A stretch of DNA of 64,000 bases. It comes from Leptodactylus fallax (taxonomy: Eukaryota; Chordata; Amphibia; Anura; Leptodactylidae). The stretch is taken from assembly GCA_947044405.1 (NCBI GenBank), contig CAMRHE010000459.1, forward strand, positions 620,001 to 684,000, in the 5' to 3' direction. Below, in pieces: positions 23,092 through 35,282 of the stretch. The notes under the pieces are model-generated. The model ran no database searches, was not told the DNA's origin, and saw only the letters and a program-made list of their open reading frames with translations. The number at the start of each line of letters is the position of its first letter. The first letter of the stretch is position 1. The translations under genes and the position numbers were made by a program.

Positions 23092-25440
23092 TCACATACA
23101 GTCACTCCATCCTCCCCCTGCCCTCTCACATATAGTCACTCCACCCTCCCGTCCTCTCACATATACAGTCACTCCACCCACCCCCGTCCTCTCACATATA
23201 CAGTCACTCCACCCTCCTCCTGTCCTCTCACATATACAGTCACTCCACCCTCCTCCTGTCCTCTCACATATACAGTCACTCCACCCTCCTCCTGTCCTCT
23301 CACATATACAGTCACTCCACCCTCCTCCTGTCCTCTCACATATACAGTCACTCCACCCTCCTCCTGTCCTCTCACATATACAGTCACTCCACCCTCCTCC
23401 TGTCCTCTCACATATACAGTCACTCCACCCTCCTCCTGTCCTCTCACATATACAGTCACTCCACTCTCCTCCTGTCCTCTCACATATACAGTCACTCCAC
23501 TCTCCCCATCCTCTCACATATACAGTCACTCCACTCTCCCCATCCTCTCACATATACAGTCACTCCACTCTCCCCATCCTCTCACATATACAGTCACTCC
23601 ACTCTCCCCGTCCTCTCACATATACAGTCACTCCACCCTCTTCTGTCCTCTCACATATACAGTCACTCCACCCTCCTCCTGTCCTCTCACATATACAGTC
23701 ACTCCACCCACCCCTGTCCTCTCACATATATAGTCACTCCACCCTCCTCCTGTCCTCTCACATATACAGTCACTCCACCCTCTTCTGTCCTCTCACATAT
23801 ACAGTCACTCCACTCTCCTCCTGTCCTCTCACATATACAGTCACTCCACTCTCCCCATCCTCTCACATATACAGTCACTCCACTCTCCCCATCCTCTCAC
23901 ATATACAGTCACTCCACTCTCCCCATCCTCTCACATATACAGTCACTCCACTCTCCCCGTCCTCTCACATATACAGTCACTCCACCCTCCTCCTGTCCTC
24001 TCACATATACAGTCACTCCACTCTCCCCGTCCTCTCACATATACAGTCACTCCACTCTCCTCCTGTCCTCTCACATATACAGTCACTCCACTCTCCCCAT
24101 CCTCTCACATATACAGTCACTCCACTCTCCCCATCCTCTCACATATACAGTCACTCCACTCTCCCCGTCCTCTCACATATACAGTCACTCCACTCTCCCC
24201 ATCCTCTCACATATACAGTCACTCCACTCTCCCCCGTCCTCTCACATATACAGTCACTCCACTCTCCTCCTGTCCTCTCACATATACAGTCACTCCACCT
24301 ACCCCTGTCCTCTCACATATATAGTCACTCCACCCTCCTCCTGTCCTCTCACATATACAGTCACTCCACTCTCCCCGTCCTCTCACATATACAGTCACTC
24401 CACCCACCCCTGTCCTCTCACATATACAGTCACTCCACTCTCCTCCTGTCCTCTCACATATACAGTCACTCCACTCTCCTCCGGTCCTCTCACATATACA
24501 GTCACAGTCCACCCTCTCCCCGTCCTCTCACATACACAGTCACTCCACTCTCCTCCGGTCCTCTCACATATACAGTCACTCCATTCTCCCCGTCCTCTCA
24601 CATATACAGTCACTCCACCCACCCCCGTCCTCTCACATATACAGTCACTCCACTCTCCTCCTGTCCTCTCACATATACAGTCCTCCCTCTCCCCTCCTCT
24701 CACATATACAGTCACTCCACCCTCCTCCTATCCTCTCACATATACAGTCACCCCCCCCCCCCGGTCCTCTCACTTACAGTCACTCCACTCTCCCCGTCCT
24801 CTCACATATATAGTCACTCCACCCACCCCCGTCCTCTCACATATACAGTCACTCCACTCTCCCCCGTCCTCTCACATATACAGTCACTCCACTCTCCCCA
24901 TCCTCTCACATATACAGTCACTCCACTCTCCTCCTGTCCTCTCACATATACAGTCACTCCACTCTCCCCGTCCTCTCACATATACAGTCACTCCACTCTC
25001 CCGGTCCTCTCACATATACAGTCACTCCACTCTCCCCGTCCTCTCACATATATAGTCACTCCACCCACCCCCGTCCTCTCACATATACAGTCACTCCACT
25101 CTCCTCCTGTCCTCTCACATATACAGTCACTCCACTCTCCCCCGTCCTCTCACATATACAGTCACTCCACTCTCCCCGTCCTCTCACATATATAGTCACT
25201 CCACCCACCCCCGTCCTCTCACATATACAGTCACTCCACCCACCCCCGTCCTCTCACATATAGTCACTCCACCCTCCTCCTGTCCTCTCACATATACAGT
25301 CACTCCACCCACCCCTGTCCTCTCACATATACAGTCACTCCACCCACCCCCCGTCCTCTCACATATATAGTCACTCCACCCTCTTCTGTCCTCTCTCATA
25401 TAGTCACTCCACCCTCCCGTTCTATCACATATATAGTCAT
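23092..25440. repeat. 33-36 bp pyrimidine-rich minisatellite in an INCA1 intron
   Basis: About 67 copies of a unit with CCTCTCACATATACAGTCAC and TCCACTCTCC, ending CCGT, CCAT or TCCTGT. These length variants (33-36 bp) alternate in blocks. The array lies wholly within the intron between the exons at 25758-25944 and 23018. Open minus-strand frames are repeat artefacts. Confidence 0.95.
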
Positions 25441-25757
25441 GTGACTCTACCCTCTTTATCCCCTCTTTCTCATACCGCCAATTTACCTTCTCATGTTCTC
25501 TTCTACACTCCATCTACTCCTGCCTCGTTCTCACAAACTACCAATCCACCCATTCCTGTCCCCTATTATTAACATGCACTTCACTCCCTCGTGTAATAAA
25601 CAGTTACTCCACCTTTTCTTGTCCTCTCACCCTGTAACCGGAATCCTAGGCTTATTGGCGAATTCTCCTTCAGTATTTTAGGGGCTGACAACTCATCATC
25701 AGGTCATCGACTTGATAAGCTCAAATCTATTAAAAATATGATGTATGAAAAACGTAC
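25441..25757 (-). other. INCA1 intron, no further feature
   Basis: Pyrimidine-rich decay of the array to about 25625, then ordinary sequence up to the splice donor at 25757. Nothing else seen. Confidence 0.5.
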
Positions 25758-25944
25758 CCCAACAGGACTGCGGGGTGGTGAGAAGGTGAAGAAGGGCTCG
25801 TCCTCCTCACTGCGCTTAGCTTCACCATTCAAAAAACTGAAGAAAGTGTCCTGCTTCTGGTCCGCTCCGACTCCTTGGCTCTGTATTCCCCCTTTAGTCC
25901 CTTTTCTATAGACAGCGTACCCTCCCCACTTCATAGTCTTCAAC
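25758..25944 (-). CDS. INCA1: INCA1 exon 4 (fourth coding exon)
   Basis: 187 bp bounded by acceptor TTTATCTCTTACAG and donor GTACGT. Starts with one base completing the previous codon and ends on a codon boundary. It encodes LKTMKWGGYAVYRKG, then GVGADQKQDTFFSFLNGEAK and EEDEPFFTFSPPRSPVG. The first block continues the LRRRQ-INELKK-WG segment of mammalian INCA1, and the acidic block matches its EEE-rich stretch before a TP/SP motif. The SP and TP sites are plausible CDK targets. INCA1 is known to bind cyclin A1-CDK2 and restrain CDK2. Confidence 0.8.
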
Positions 25945-26740
25945 CTGTAAGAGATAAACCTGCTCACACTGTGTGGATGTTTTGTGTCGTATGACACTCT
26001 GTGGTTGGTCGGTGTTGCAGTGTTGAAGCCCTTGTGTTACGGTTGTATCTTTTTGTGTCGTTGCATCATGTTGTATGGTGATGGCGTCATTGTTGTACAA
26101 TCATGCGTGTTGTATGGTGATGGTGTCACAGACCTTTGTATTAGATGTATACCAGTAATACCTCCAGGCACGGCCCCACTACCTCCTAGTTAGCTTCTGT
26201 AGACACATCTGTGAGTTGTGTGCGCTTCTTGTATGTCCCCTTGGTCTCTGCCCAAGCGATCCTAGCATCGAGCTGTCAAAGAATCTGCTAATGTCCACCC
26301 CTTATGTTTTCCTCGATTTCCCAGATATGTATTCTCTACAAGGCTGAGCATGTTCTAGAATATTCCACCATCAGGTTCTTTTCTATCCTGAAGTGACAAG
26401 CGAGATACAACATACCAGAAGAAGACAAGGTGTTTGCTGCATTCCAGACCTTTTAGAAATGACCTTTGTAATTTACCCCCCTGTGGCTTCTAAAATATCT
26501 GCCTGTAAAATGTCAAAAATGTTGTTTCTTCCAGGTGCACGGCCGAGTGATGGACAGATTATAGAGGTTTCTTCTGTTATGGAATGCAATATAAAATATA
26601 GAGGAATGGGATTGTGCAAAGACAATCTGCTACAGTCACGTCTCAGCGGTGTGGGATCTCTAGCCACAAATCTATCTGGTGTGCAGAGTCTACGGGGTCC
26701 CCTGGTTGCAGTGCCTTACAGTAGTTACTGATGTGTGGAG

Positions 26741-27175
26741 GATGAAGCCCTCACGGTGCCCTGATGTGTCAGGATGAGACAGGAGTATAGGTCCAGGAGT
26801 ACCAGGTAAACAACAAACAAGAAAGGAGAAGTATATCCAGGAACAAAGTCGGGGTCAGAGTCAAATCAGAAGTCAAGATCAGGATAACTTAGTACAGAAA
26901 CAAGAGCAGGCTAAGGTGGAAGCTCAATCTGCAGGTGAGGCGGAAAGGCCTCATCCAACATCACGATGGAAGTCGTCTATTGGGAGGGAAACACGGCAAG
27001 CAGGGATGTGGCAGACAGGTGGACAGCGGAGCAAGTGAATGGAGCTGGCAGCGAGAACAGAGCTCACCAGTGGAGTCATGCTACTGGAACTGGTGCAATG
27101 CAGGTAGTAGGGCAAGAAGAAAAAAAGGAGCCAGAGGACCTCTTCCGATGAGGGCGCGAAGGGCATCAATGTTGT
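26741..27175 (-). mobile_element. Possible LTR fragment
   Basis: On the minus strand the segment is rich in CT-type stretches such as CTGACCCCGACTTTGTTCC and CCTGGTACTCCTGGACC, like the U5 end of amphibian gypsy LTRs. The CTTTGTTCCTG motif is shared with the LTR at 11515-12159. No termini or coding remains were found, so this is tentative. Confidence 0.3.
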
Positions 27176-27559
27176 TTACAGTTTGGGAAACCATTTCCTG
27201 ACAGATTTTCTCTATGAAGTCAGTGGCCAGGTCTTAGCAATAGTATTAACAACATGTTTAGGGTCAGTGAATAGTCAGGAGACGAGAGGTGAAGTAGTCT
27301 TATTTGGCGGGGTGAAAGGCAAAATTATAGATATGAAGCAGAAACTTGTATGGAAGAAATCTGCTTGCGTATCACATATTCTCCATGGAAATTCGGCTCT
27401 CCTGTGTGTGATGTGTGCCAAGGTTGGTTGTTTGTATTGGGAGGTCGGGAGTACAAACCATCCAAACAGATAATGGGAGAGCGTATAAAGATAGGTGTTC
27501 GGTATAAGGGGCTCCGGCCTCTTCATAGTTCTGGCATGGATCTTTTTGGTGTGAGTTAT

Positions 27560-27965
27560 AATAAATCTGTCGGGCAGAGGCATCTCCCGACCCACTTTGG
27601 TCTTCACCACACTTTTGTAAAAAGTGGTGAGTGGGGCACAGAAAGAACAGTGTGGTGCATCTTTGGCGCAAAAGGGGTACACCAAAGATGTGCCACATTT
27701 ACACCCATGTACACCAGAAAACTAACGCAATGTTCACACTAGCACCGAGCTCTCCGTCGTTCAGTTCTGTGGGGTGACTCGAACAACGGAGAGCTGGATC
27801 ACTATAACAACGGTTGCACATGGAGCCCAGCATACCCCTTTAACTATGATGGGGTTCACTGTTTCGAAGCTGAAAGGAGCAGAGAAAAAAGTCCTCCATG
27901 CAGGACTTTTTTCTCTCCACTGGTCTCTGCAACGGAGTCTCTGACACCGATGGGAACCCAGCCTA
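27560..27965. repeat. Possible non-autonomous dispersed repeats
   Basis: Segments such as CATCTTTGGCGCAAAAG and CAATGTTCACACTAGC look like short non-autonomous repeats common in frog introns. The segment 27748-27800 holds an inverted GAGCTCTCCGTCGTTC / GAACAACGGAGAGCT pair. No target duplication was resolved. Confidence 0.3.
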
Positions 27966-28493
27966 AGATTCTGTAATCTTCAGCCACGGCCTCCAGGACT
28001 CCTGTGCTCCACTGATAGGTAATTCACAGCTGCTCCATCTAAGGCTCTGTATAGTCAGTACATTGTGTCTGTTATTAGAGGTGATGGACTACAATGCTCA
28101 GTCTGATGAAGCCGTTTCATTAGTATTGCTTGGTTTGGTTCTGAGTCTGGGATGTTGGATGGGTGTAATAAATAACAGGACACAGGGGTAATTGTCTGAG
28201 TCAGCAGAGGCAGAGACCTGGGGCCGTTCACCTTCTTCAGATCAATACGTTGTCCTCACTGAGATCTGCTGTATACAGCGGGAGAGGAGCGATGACCCGG
28301 CAGGAGCTGTCATCCATGTAATAACTTCTCTATATGGTATAACAGATTAATAAAGGGAACCAAGGAAAGATGTAGAAGGATGGAGGGGTGCGAGGCAGTA
28401 ACATCTACCAGGACAGTGAGTGCCCCCATCATGTAGCCAGGCATCATGATATATGAGAGTCCCCCACATGTAACATCTGCTGGCATGTTATAC

Positions 28494-28976
28494 AGTGAAG
28501 AAATCAGGCGATACCTTTTAGAGGCTGAGTATATTTGATAGTAAGCTATAGAGAGTGCTAGCTCTCTTCTTCAGACATGGTGTAATACAAGAAACTGAAA
28601 ATTCACAGACTCTTTATACACATACAAGACCTGGATCTTCAAAGGATCTTAGAATAACCAAATACAATATAAGTTGAGAAGTTATTTACATCAGGTCAGG
28701 AAATAAACAGTCTGGAAACTTGTGGGGTGTGACGGAGGGATCAGTAATTCTCGCTGTTATCTGTTTGCTATCAGGAGGTGATTTGTGACCCTCACAGGTC
28801 ATACATAGTGTGACATGAAACTGGCAGGAATATTAAGTCCAAATTGCAGAGTTTGAAATTTTTGCAGTAACTTATATTCCTATTCTTTCCTCTCCCTCTG
28901 CGTCTTAAAATGTCCCATTAAAACCACAACCCACAAATCTTCAATAGAGTGGTCTTCTCCGGAGAAATGTGCGGCC
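28494..28976. repeat. Inverted arm (left) of the Penelope-like element
   Basis: Starts AGTGAAGAAATCAGGCGATA and ends at GTGCGGCC. Its reverse complement, with few differences, is 30147-30611. The inner part codes for the end of the element's GIY-YIG domain. Confidence 0.8.
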
Positions 28977-29330
28977 ACTGGGAGATCGGTTCTGCTGTTA
29001 TTAATGGTGGATCTGTGTGAGTTCATGCGCTGACTGAGTCTCTGCCCTGTTTCCCCCACATAGAGGCCTGTGGTGGGACATTGCACACACATTATGAGAT
29101 ACACCACATTGGGAGACCTGCAGGAGAATGTCCCCCTAATTCTGTGCACCTGTTGTGACTGTGGGATAGGTACACTGTCAGCGATGTGGATGTGCCTGCA
29201 GGTCTTGCACCTGTTTTGCAGGCAAGGTGAGGCGCCATTTTCAGTTGGGGCCTTCAGGGCACTCCGGACAATAATACGCCTCAGGAAAGGAGAGGGGGGA
29301 CTGGAAATATGTCCTTGAGTCTGTTGTCCC
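28880..29330 (-). pseudogene. Penelope GIY-YIG endonuclease remnant
   Basis: Translation includes NVVYLIMCVQCPTTGLYVGE, then TGQRLSQRMNSHRSTI and AAHFSGEDHSIEDL. The VVYLI-C-GLYVGETGQRL pattern is the GIY-YIG nuclease core of Penelope-like elements (here in the variant form VYLI / LYVGET), which nicks the target for reverse transcription. An upstream cysteine-rich stretch (around 29200) fits the usual linker. Frameshifts separate it from the transcriptase. Confidence 0.8.
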
Positions 29331-30146
29331 TATGTAGCACAGGTTGGAGCTCCTTGGCAATCCTTCGTAGGATCTCCAGCTGTGGGTTGTTGGTGACAAC
29401 TAGGGGCACTCGGGCTTCTTTCTGGGTCTCTCTATATGTGAGCAGACTGTCTCTGGTAATGGCTGCCGCTTTGTTTAATTGGTTGTCCGTCACTTTTGGT
29501 TTGTATCCCAATCGGAGAAATTTCATCCTCAGATCCAGGTGGTGCTTGTCCAGGTCTGCTTTGTCAGAGCTAATACGATTGTATGGTATAGCCTGGCTGT
29601 AGATTATAGATTGTCTTGTGTGCTTGGGGTGGAAGCTGTCGTTTCTCAGGTAGGCCGTTCTGTCTGTGGGTTTGTGGTATATTGATGTGAGTAGCCGGTG
29701 GTCTTTGATGTATATTGTGGTGTCCAGAAAGTGGATTTGACTCTATGAATAGCTAAGTGTAAGGTTGATGGTCGGGTGAAAGTCATTGAAGTCATTATGG
29801 AATTGAAGTAGGGCCTCCTCACCTGCAGTCCAGATGACAAGGATATCATCGATATAACGGAGGTAAATCATAGGTTTGGTGGCGCATGTTGATAAATCTG
29901 CTCCTTCCAGTTCTGCCATAAAGAGATTTGCATACTGGGGTGCACATCTGGTCCCCATTGAAGTTCCCATTTGCTGTAGATATAGATCCTCTCCAAAGGT
30001 AAAATGGTTGTGGCTAAGGATGAATTGTATGAGCTGCGTTACTGGTTCTGTTGGGAGGTTTTATTTTTCCAGGTGTACCCGACATGCTGCAACTCCATCC
30101 TTGTGGGGAATGTTGGTATACAGGGATTCCACATCCATGGATGAAC
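29281..30146 (-). pseudogene. Penelope reverse transcriptase remnant
   Basis: From the right: MDVESLYTNIPHKDG at about 30140, then QQMGTSMGTRCAPQYANLF (about 29965) and IYLRYIDDILVIW (about 29865-29825), the YIDD active-site box. Further frames at 29281-29849 hold the thumb region up to the cysteine-rich linker. The MDVESLYTNIP and MGT-APQYAN motifs are diagnostic of Penelope-type transcriptases. Truncated and frameshifted. Confidence 0.85.
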
Positions 30147-30611
30147 GGCCGCACATTTCTCCGGAGAAGACCACTCTATTGAAGATTTGCGGGTTGTGGT
30201 TTTAATGGGACATTTTAAGACGTAGAATGAGAGAAAGGAATGGGAATATAAGTTAATGCAAAAATTTCAGACTCTGTAATTTGGACTTAATATTCCTGCC
30301 AGTTTCATGTCACACTATGTATGACCTGTGAGGGTCACAAATCACCTCCTGATAGCAAACAGATAACAGCAAGAATTACTGATCCCTCCGTCACACCCCA
30401 CAAGTTTCCAGATTGTTTATTTCCTGACCTGATGTAAATAACTTCTCTACTTATATTGCATTTTGTTATTCCAAGATCCTTTGAAAATCCAGGTCTTGTG
30501 TGTGTATAAAGAGTCTGTGAATGTTCAGTTTCTTGAAAGCTAGTACTCTCGAAAGCTTACTATCAAATATACTCAGTTAGCCTCTAAAAGGTATCGCCTG
30601 ATTTCTTCACT
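30147..30611. repeat. Inverted arm (right) of the Penelope-like element
   Basis: Reverse complement of 28494-28976. The join to the transcriptase is at GGCCGC (30147-30152), beside CATCCATGGATG, so the inverted copy starts inside the coding sequence. Confidence 0.8.
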
Positions 30612-30715
30612 CTTCCACTACTTTCTATGGCTAACACGGTACAACATTATACTACTAGCGACATGGTATACAGCCAGAGAACTATGCTATATGACTATAT
30701 AAGACTACCACTGAC

Positions 30716-30898
30716 TGGTCTATGCTGCTCTGCCTCTTCCGCAGCTCCTCAATATGGTTTTCCACACATAGGACATTTCGGTCAATGCGAGACTTCTTCC
30801 TCTTCTTTCGCTTGATCACTTCTGATGGAGGCGGTAGGGTGCCCAGGAACGGAGATGGCATGCTGTCCCTTTTATCACCTGTCCTACATGTCTGAGAC
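30716..30898 (-). CDS. INCA1: INCA1 exon 3 (third coding exon)
   Basis: 183 bp between a pyrimidine-rich acceptor ending ACGTCCAG and donor GTCAGT. One base completes the previous codon and two are left at the end, fitting both neighbours. It encodes MPSPFLGTLPPPSEVIKRKK, a basic KKRKK run (possible nuclear signal) and VENHIEELRKRQSSIDQ. The LPPPE-RRKKRR and HLEDLRRRQ-I blocks of mammalian INCA1 align here without gaps, as I recall them. An alternative acceptor 15 bases further in (CATGTAG, exon start 30883) keeps the same frame. Confidence 0.8.
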
Positions 30899-32526
30899 CT
30901 GGACGTCTTAAAGGGTCCAAAAGACAACAAAAACATTAAATACACCTGGACAAGGAGCCTTGTGGTATTCTTCCAGCCAACATCATGAGAAGCCGCCTGA
31001 GAGTCTTCTCCAAATCATCTTAAGCAGTTCTCAACTCATCCTAACCCTTCTCTAATGGGTTTTCCCATTGTGTGCACATATCCCCTATCTGTAAGTTAGT
31101 GTCTGTTCAGTGGGGGTTTGATCACTAGCACCCCCCCATTGATCACTACAAAGGGGTACCACAAGTGCTCCGTGTGAATGGGGAGTTGGTACACATACAT
31201 GACCACCGCTCTATTTATTGCTAGGACATATTACTGCACAGTCTCCTCAGACCCTTTCAATCCAACCCTGGGCTACATTTACCTGTAGGCTCTATGTCTT
31301 TCAGTGTTTGTGAAGGTTTCTCAGGAATTTCATGCTGATTTTGAGGCGAACTACAGCTGATTTTGCCTACCATTGTTTTCAACGGGAGGCAGAGCTCGAA
31401 GCAGAACGCTGAAAAAATAAGTATCCTGCTCGATCTTGCCACAGATTCCGCGGCTGAGTCCGCCGAGCGAGCCACTCCACTGATGAAGCTCAAGAACATG
31501 GAGGCTGCCATGGTAAGCCAATGCCGGAGGGGCGGAAATGGATTGATCCTCCAGCCAGTAAAAGAGGTCAAATTGACTCATAAAGAAACAAAAGAAGAGA
31601 TACTCACCTCATCTTGTGGTGTCTAATTCAGGAAATGACTGCTCGGCAAATGTGCCGCAGTAATTGGTCACCCCTCCCCCCCCCAATTTGGAATTAAATG
31701 GGGACAGGGATCGATGTGATGCTAATCTCTGTGCTGTCAGCGCTATAGAAATGAATAAAATAAAAAGTTGTTGCCTTGAGTCTGCAGCTTGAAAGCAGGG
31801 AAGTATCAAATTGGGTTTTCATCCACAGGATAAGTCATTACCACGTTATCTGCTGGGGTCCAACACCTGCACAGATCAGCTCTTGCAGCAGCCTTCAGGT
31901 GCCAGAAGCTGCTAGTGAACAGGCAGTGCGTGCGGCACCCCTCCTATTACTGACAGCACCCGGGCGCGGCTGCATCAACTGATCTTTGTGGGGTCTGGGT
32001 GACGGACTGAAAGCTGGAATTGGGGGAAACCCTCTTGAATATGTCATGTCTCCCAACTCTCGTGCAGCTTCCCTTCTGATCCTGTGGAGATCTCCACCAC
32101 AGGACGTTACGTCTCATACTAACTACAGTTTATAGAGTTATTCTCACCATATCACAGGTTACCGCACCTGGTCTAACAAATATGTAACCCTTTAAAAAGA
32201 CAAATTAATCCAACTAATTTAACATTCTCCAGCTGTAAATTCCAATGAATATTGAAAAAAAAAAAAAGGTATAAGGAAACATTTCTGTAATTTTGTATAG
32301 CTCAGCCTGCAGGGACATGGGGGTGGCTCGGATCTCATAGATAATCGTGTATATAACAGACTTACCGAGATGAAGGATCCATTGTTATAGGGACTGAAAA
32401 TAAAAAATATAATATTACTATGCAGGAAAAACCGCCAAAATAACAAGGTGACAGTCACAGGGACAATTACAGCGGAAAGATGGATGAGCAGATAGTTCAT
32501 AACATAGTGAGTGGAGTAGTCCTTAC
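30899..32526 (-). other. INCA1 intron with short dispersed repeats
   Basis: No exon found. The segments 31065-31260 (GTTTGATCACTAGCACCCCC) and 31810-31985 (TGGGGTCCAACACCTGCAC, GATCAGCTCTTGCAGCAG) look like one family of short non-autonomous repeats. A run of A at 32257-32268 may be a retroelement tail. The open frames around 31257-31626 match nothing I know. Confidence 0.4.
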
Positions 32527-32646
32527 CTGGGTTGTCTCATCAGCCGATCCCAAAACTCAGGCCCATATCGCTCCTCTGGGTTATTCAGTGGTGAGAGAGG
32601 AAGGTCAAGCTCTGGGGAATGACGTGTAACCGTCCGAGAACTTCTG
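32527..32646 (-). CDS. INCA1: INCA1 exon 2 (second coding exon)
   Basis: 120 bp between acceptor GTTGTTTGCCCCAG and donor GTAAGG. It encodes RSSRTVTRHSPELDLPLSPL and NNPEERYGPEFWDRLMRQP. The RYG-FW--L--RP block is the strongest match to mammalian INCA1, and the CSR-VSRSP block precedes it in the same order. Phases agree with both flanking exons. The acceptor is a tandem NAGNAG (CAGCAG), so use of the second AG would drop one residue without changing the frame. SP sites are present, as expected for a CDK partner and substrate. Confidence 0.85.
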
Positions 32647-33023
32647 CTGGGGCAAACAACAGTGATAGCGGTGGTCAACTGTAATGGACAGAGGACTGGG
32701 GATCCTCTGTGTGACCAAACTGTTAGCATTGTCTAAGCAGACTCCCCACTATTCATACTTTACCTTCCATACGGGGATCTGGGGAGTCTGCCAGGTCACT
32801 ACCTCCTGGGGTGGTCCCAGACAGGTCAGGGAATAAGGTGCAGTGCACCAGAGAATCAGGCAAAATGCTTAGTGTGAATACAGGCTACACAGAGTACACA
32901 GATATCATGCACAGAGATAATAAATCAGGAACAGGCCGGGACATTCACATAATGGAGGCCGGGTCTAAGGAGTCCAAAGCAGGACAAATAGCAAAGGTAC
33001 TAATAGAGGTACTGGAGGCTGGA
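32647..33023 (-). other. INCA1 intron, unassigned
   Basis: Ordinary sequence between the exon and the 29-bp array. Nothing recognised. Confidence 0.5.
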
Positions 33024-35282
33024 AGGACATGTCCAAAACGTGGCAGACAGAAGGACAAGCATATAATCATGGCAGACTGAAGGACAAGCATCCAAACATG
33101 GCAGACTGAAGGACAAGTGTCCAACCGTGGCAGATAGAAGGACAAGTGTACAAACATGGCAGACTGAAGGACAAGTGTCCAACCATGGCAGATAGAAGGA
33201 CAAGTGTACAAACATGGCAGACTGAAGGACAAGCATCCAAACATGGCAGACTGAAGGACAAGTGTCCAACCGTGGCAGATAGAAGGACAAGTGTACAAAC
33301 ATGGCAGACTGAAGGACAAGCATCTAAACATGGCAGACTGAAGGACAAGCATCCAAACGTGGCAGATGGAAGGACAAGAGTCCAACCGTGGCAGACAGAA
33401 GGACAAGTGTCCAACCATGGCAGACTGAAAGACAAGTGTCCAAACATGGCAGACTGAAGGACAAGTGTTCATATATGACAGACAGAAGGACAAGTGTCCA
33501 ACCATGGCAGACTGAAGGACAAGTGTCCATATATGACAGACTGAAGGACAAGTGTCCAAACATGGAAGACTGAAGGACAAGTGTCCAACCATGGCAGACT
33601 GAAGGACAAGTGTCCATATATGGACAGAAGGACAAGTGTCCATATATGACAGAAAGAAGGACAAGTGTCCAACCATGGCAGACAGAAGGACAAGTGTCCA
33701 ACCATGGCAGACTGAAGGACAAGTGTTCATATATGACAGACTGAAGGACAAGTGTCCAACCATGGCAGACTGAAGGACAAGTGTCCAAACATGGCAGACT
33801 GAAGGACAAGTGTTCATATATGACAGACAGAAGGACAAGTGTCCAACCATGGCAGACTGAAGGACAAGTGTCCATATATGACAGACTGAAGGACAAGTGT
33901 TCATATATGACAGAAAGAAGGACAAGTGTCCAACCATGGCAGACAGAAGGACAAGTGTCCAATCATGGCAGACTGAAGGACAAGTGTCCATATATGACAG
34001 ACAGAAGGACAAATGTCCATATATGACAGACTGAAGGACAAGCATCCAAACGTGGCAGACTGAAGGACAAGCATCCAAACGTGGCAGATGGAAGGACAAG
34101 TGTACAAACATGGCAGACTGAAGGACAAGCATCTAAACATGGCAGACTGAAGGACAAGCATCCAAATGTGGCAGATGGAAGGACAAGTGTCCAACCATGG
34201 CAGACAGAAGGACAAGTGTCCAACCATGGCAGACTGAAGGACAAGTGTTCATATATGACAGACTGAAGGACAAGTGTCCAACCATGGCAGACTGAAGGAC
34301 AAGTGTCCAACCATGGCAGACTGAAGGACAAGCATCCAAACGTGGCAGACTGAAGGACAAGCATCCAAACGTGGCAGATGGAAGGACAAGTGTACAAACA
34401 TGGCAGACTGAAGGACAAGCATCTAAACATGGCAGACTGAAGGACAAGCATCCAAACGTGGCAGATGGAAGGACAAGTGTCCAACCATGGCAGACTGAAG
34501 GACAAGTGTTCATATATGACAGAGAGAAGGACAAGTGTCCAACCATAGCAGACTGAAGGACAAGTGTCCATATATGACAGACTGAAGGACAAGTGTTCAT
34601 ATATGACAGAAATAAGGACAAGTGTCCAACCATGGCAGACAGAAGGACAAGTGTCCAACCATGGCAGACTGAAGGACAAGTGTCCATATATGACAGACAG
34701 AAGGACAAGTGTCCATATATGACAGACTGAAGGACAAGTGTCCAAACATGGAAGACTGAAGGACAAGTGTCCAACCATGGCAGACTGAAGGACAAGTGTC
34801 CATATATGGACAGAAGGACAAGTGTCCATATATGACAGAAAGAAGGACAAGTGTCCAACCATGGCAGACAGAAGGACAAGTGTCCAACCATGGCAGACTG
34901 AAGGACAAGTGTTCATATATGACAGACTGAAGGACAAGTGTCCAACCATGGCAGACTGAAGGACAAGTGTCCAACCATGGCAGACTGAAGGACAAGTGTC
35001 CAGCCATGGCAGACTGAAGGACAAGTGTCCATATATGACAGACAGAAGGACAAGTGTCCAACAGTGGCAGACTGAAGGACAAGTGTCCAACCGTGGCAGA
35101 CAGAAGGACAAGTGTACATATATGACAAACAGAAGGACAAGTGTCCATATATGACAGACTGAAGGACAAGTGTCCAAACATGGCAGACTGAAGGACAAGT
35201 GTCCATATATGACAGACAGAAGGACAAGCATCCAAACGTGGCAGACAGAAGGACACGCATCCATCTATAGCAGATGGCAAAC
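33024..35282. repeat. 29-bp minisatellite in an INCA1 intron
   Basis: About 77 copies of a 29-bp unit containing GGCAGACTGAAGGACAAG with a variable part (TGTCCAACCAT, CATCCAAACGT, TGTCCATATATGA, TGTTCATATATGA). Variant order is repeated over hundreds of bases. For example, 34021-34500 is largely a double copy, and 33550-33720 resembles 34740-34910. The unit has no stop in the minus-strand frames. Since 29 is not a multiple of three, an 87-base cycle gives open frames of up to about 430 codons that are not genes. Confidence 0.96.

Larger units (their letters stand above)
25945..28493 (-). other. INCA1 intron with scattered repeat fragments
   Basis: The intron between the exons at 30716 and 25944. 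Apart from the LTR-like and short-repeat segments listed separately, I see no exon, RNA gene or transposase. Both-strand open frames at 27183-27742 and 26393-26731 resemble no protein I know. Confidence 0.5.
28494..30611 (-). mobile_element. Rearranged Penelope-like retroelement
   Basis: A minus-strand Penelope-like element in an INCA1 intron. It keeps the C-terminal half of its reverse transcriptase and its GIY-YIG endonuclease. The N-terminal half is missing and is replaced by an inverted copy of its own 3' end, giving about 0.47-kb arms around a 1.2-kb centre. Inverted or partial terminal copies are known for Penelope-like elements. The coding sequence is broken by frameshifts and a stop just after the VHLEK segment (about 30059). 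Confidence 0.8.

Noticed and set aside
26935..27742. Several 70-136 codon frames on both strands in the INCA1 intron
   Set aside because: Mutually overlapping, no conserved motif, sequence looks like old repeats.
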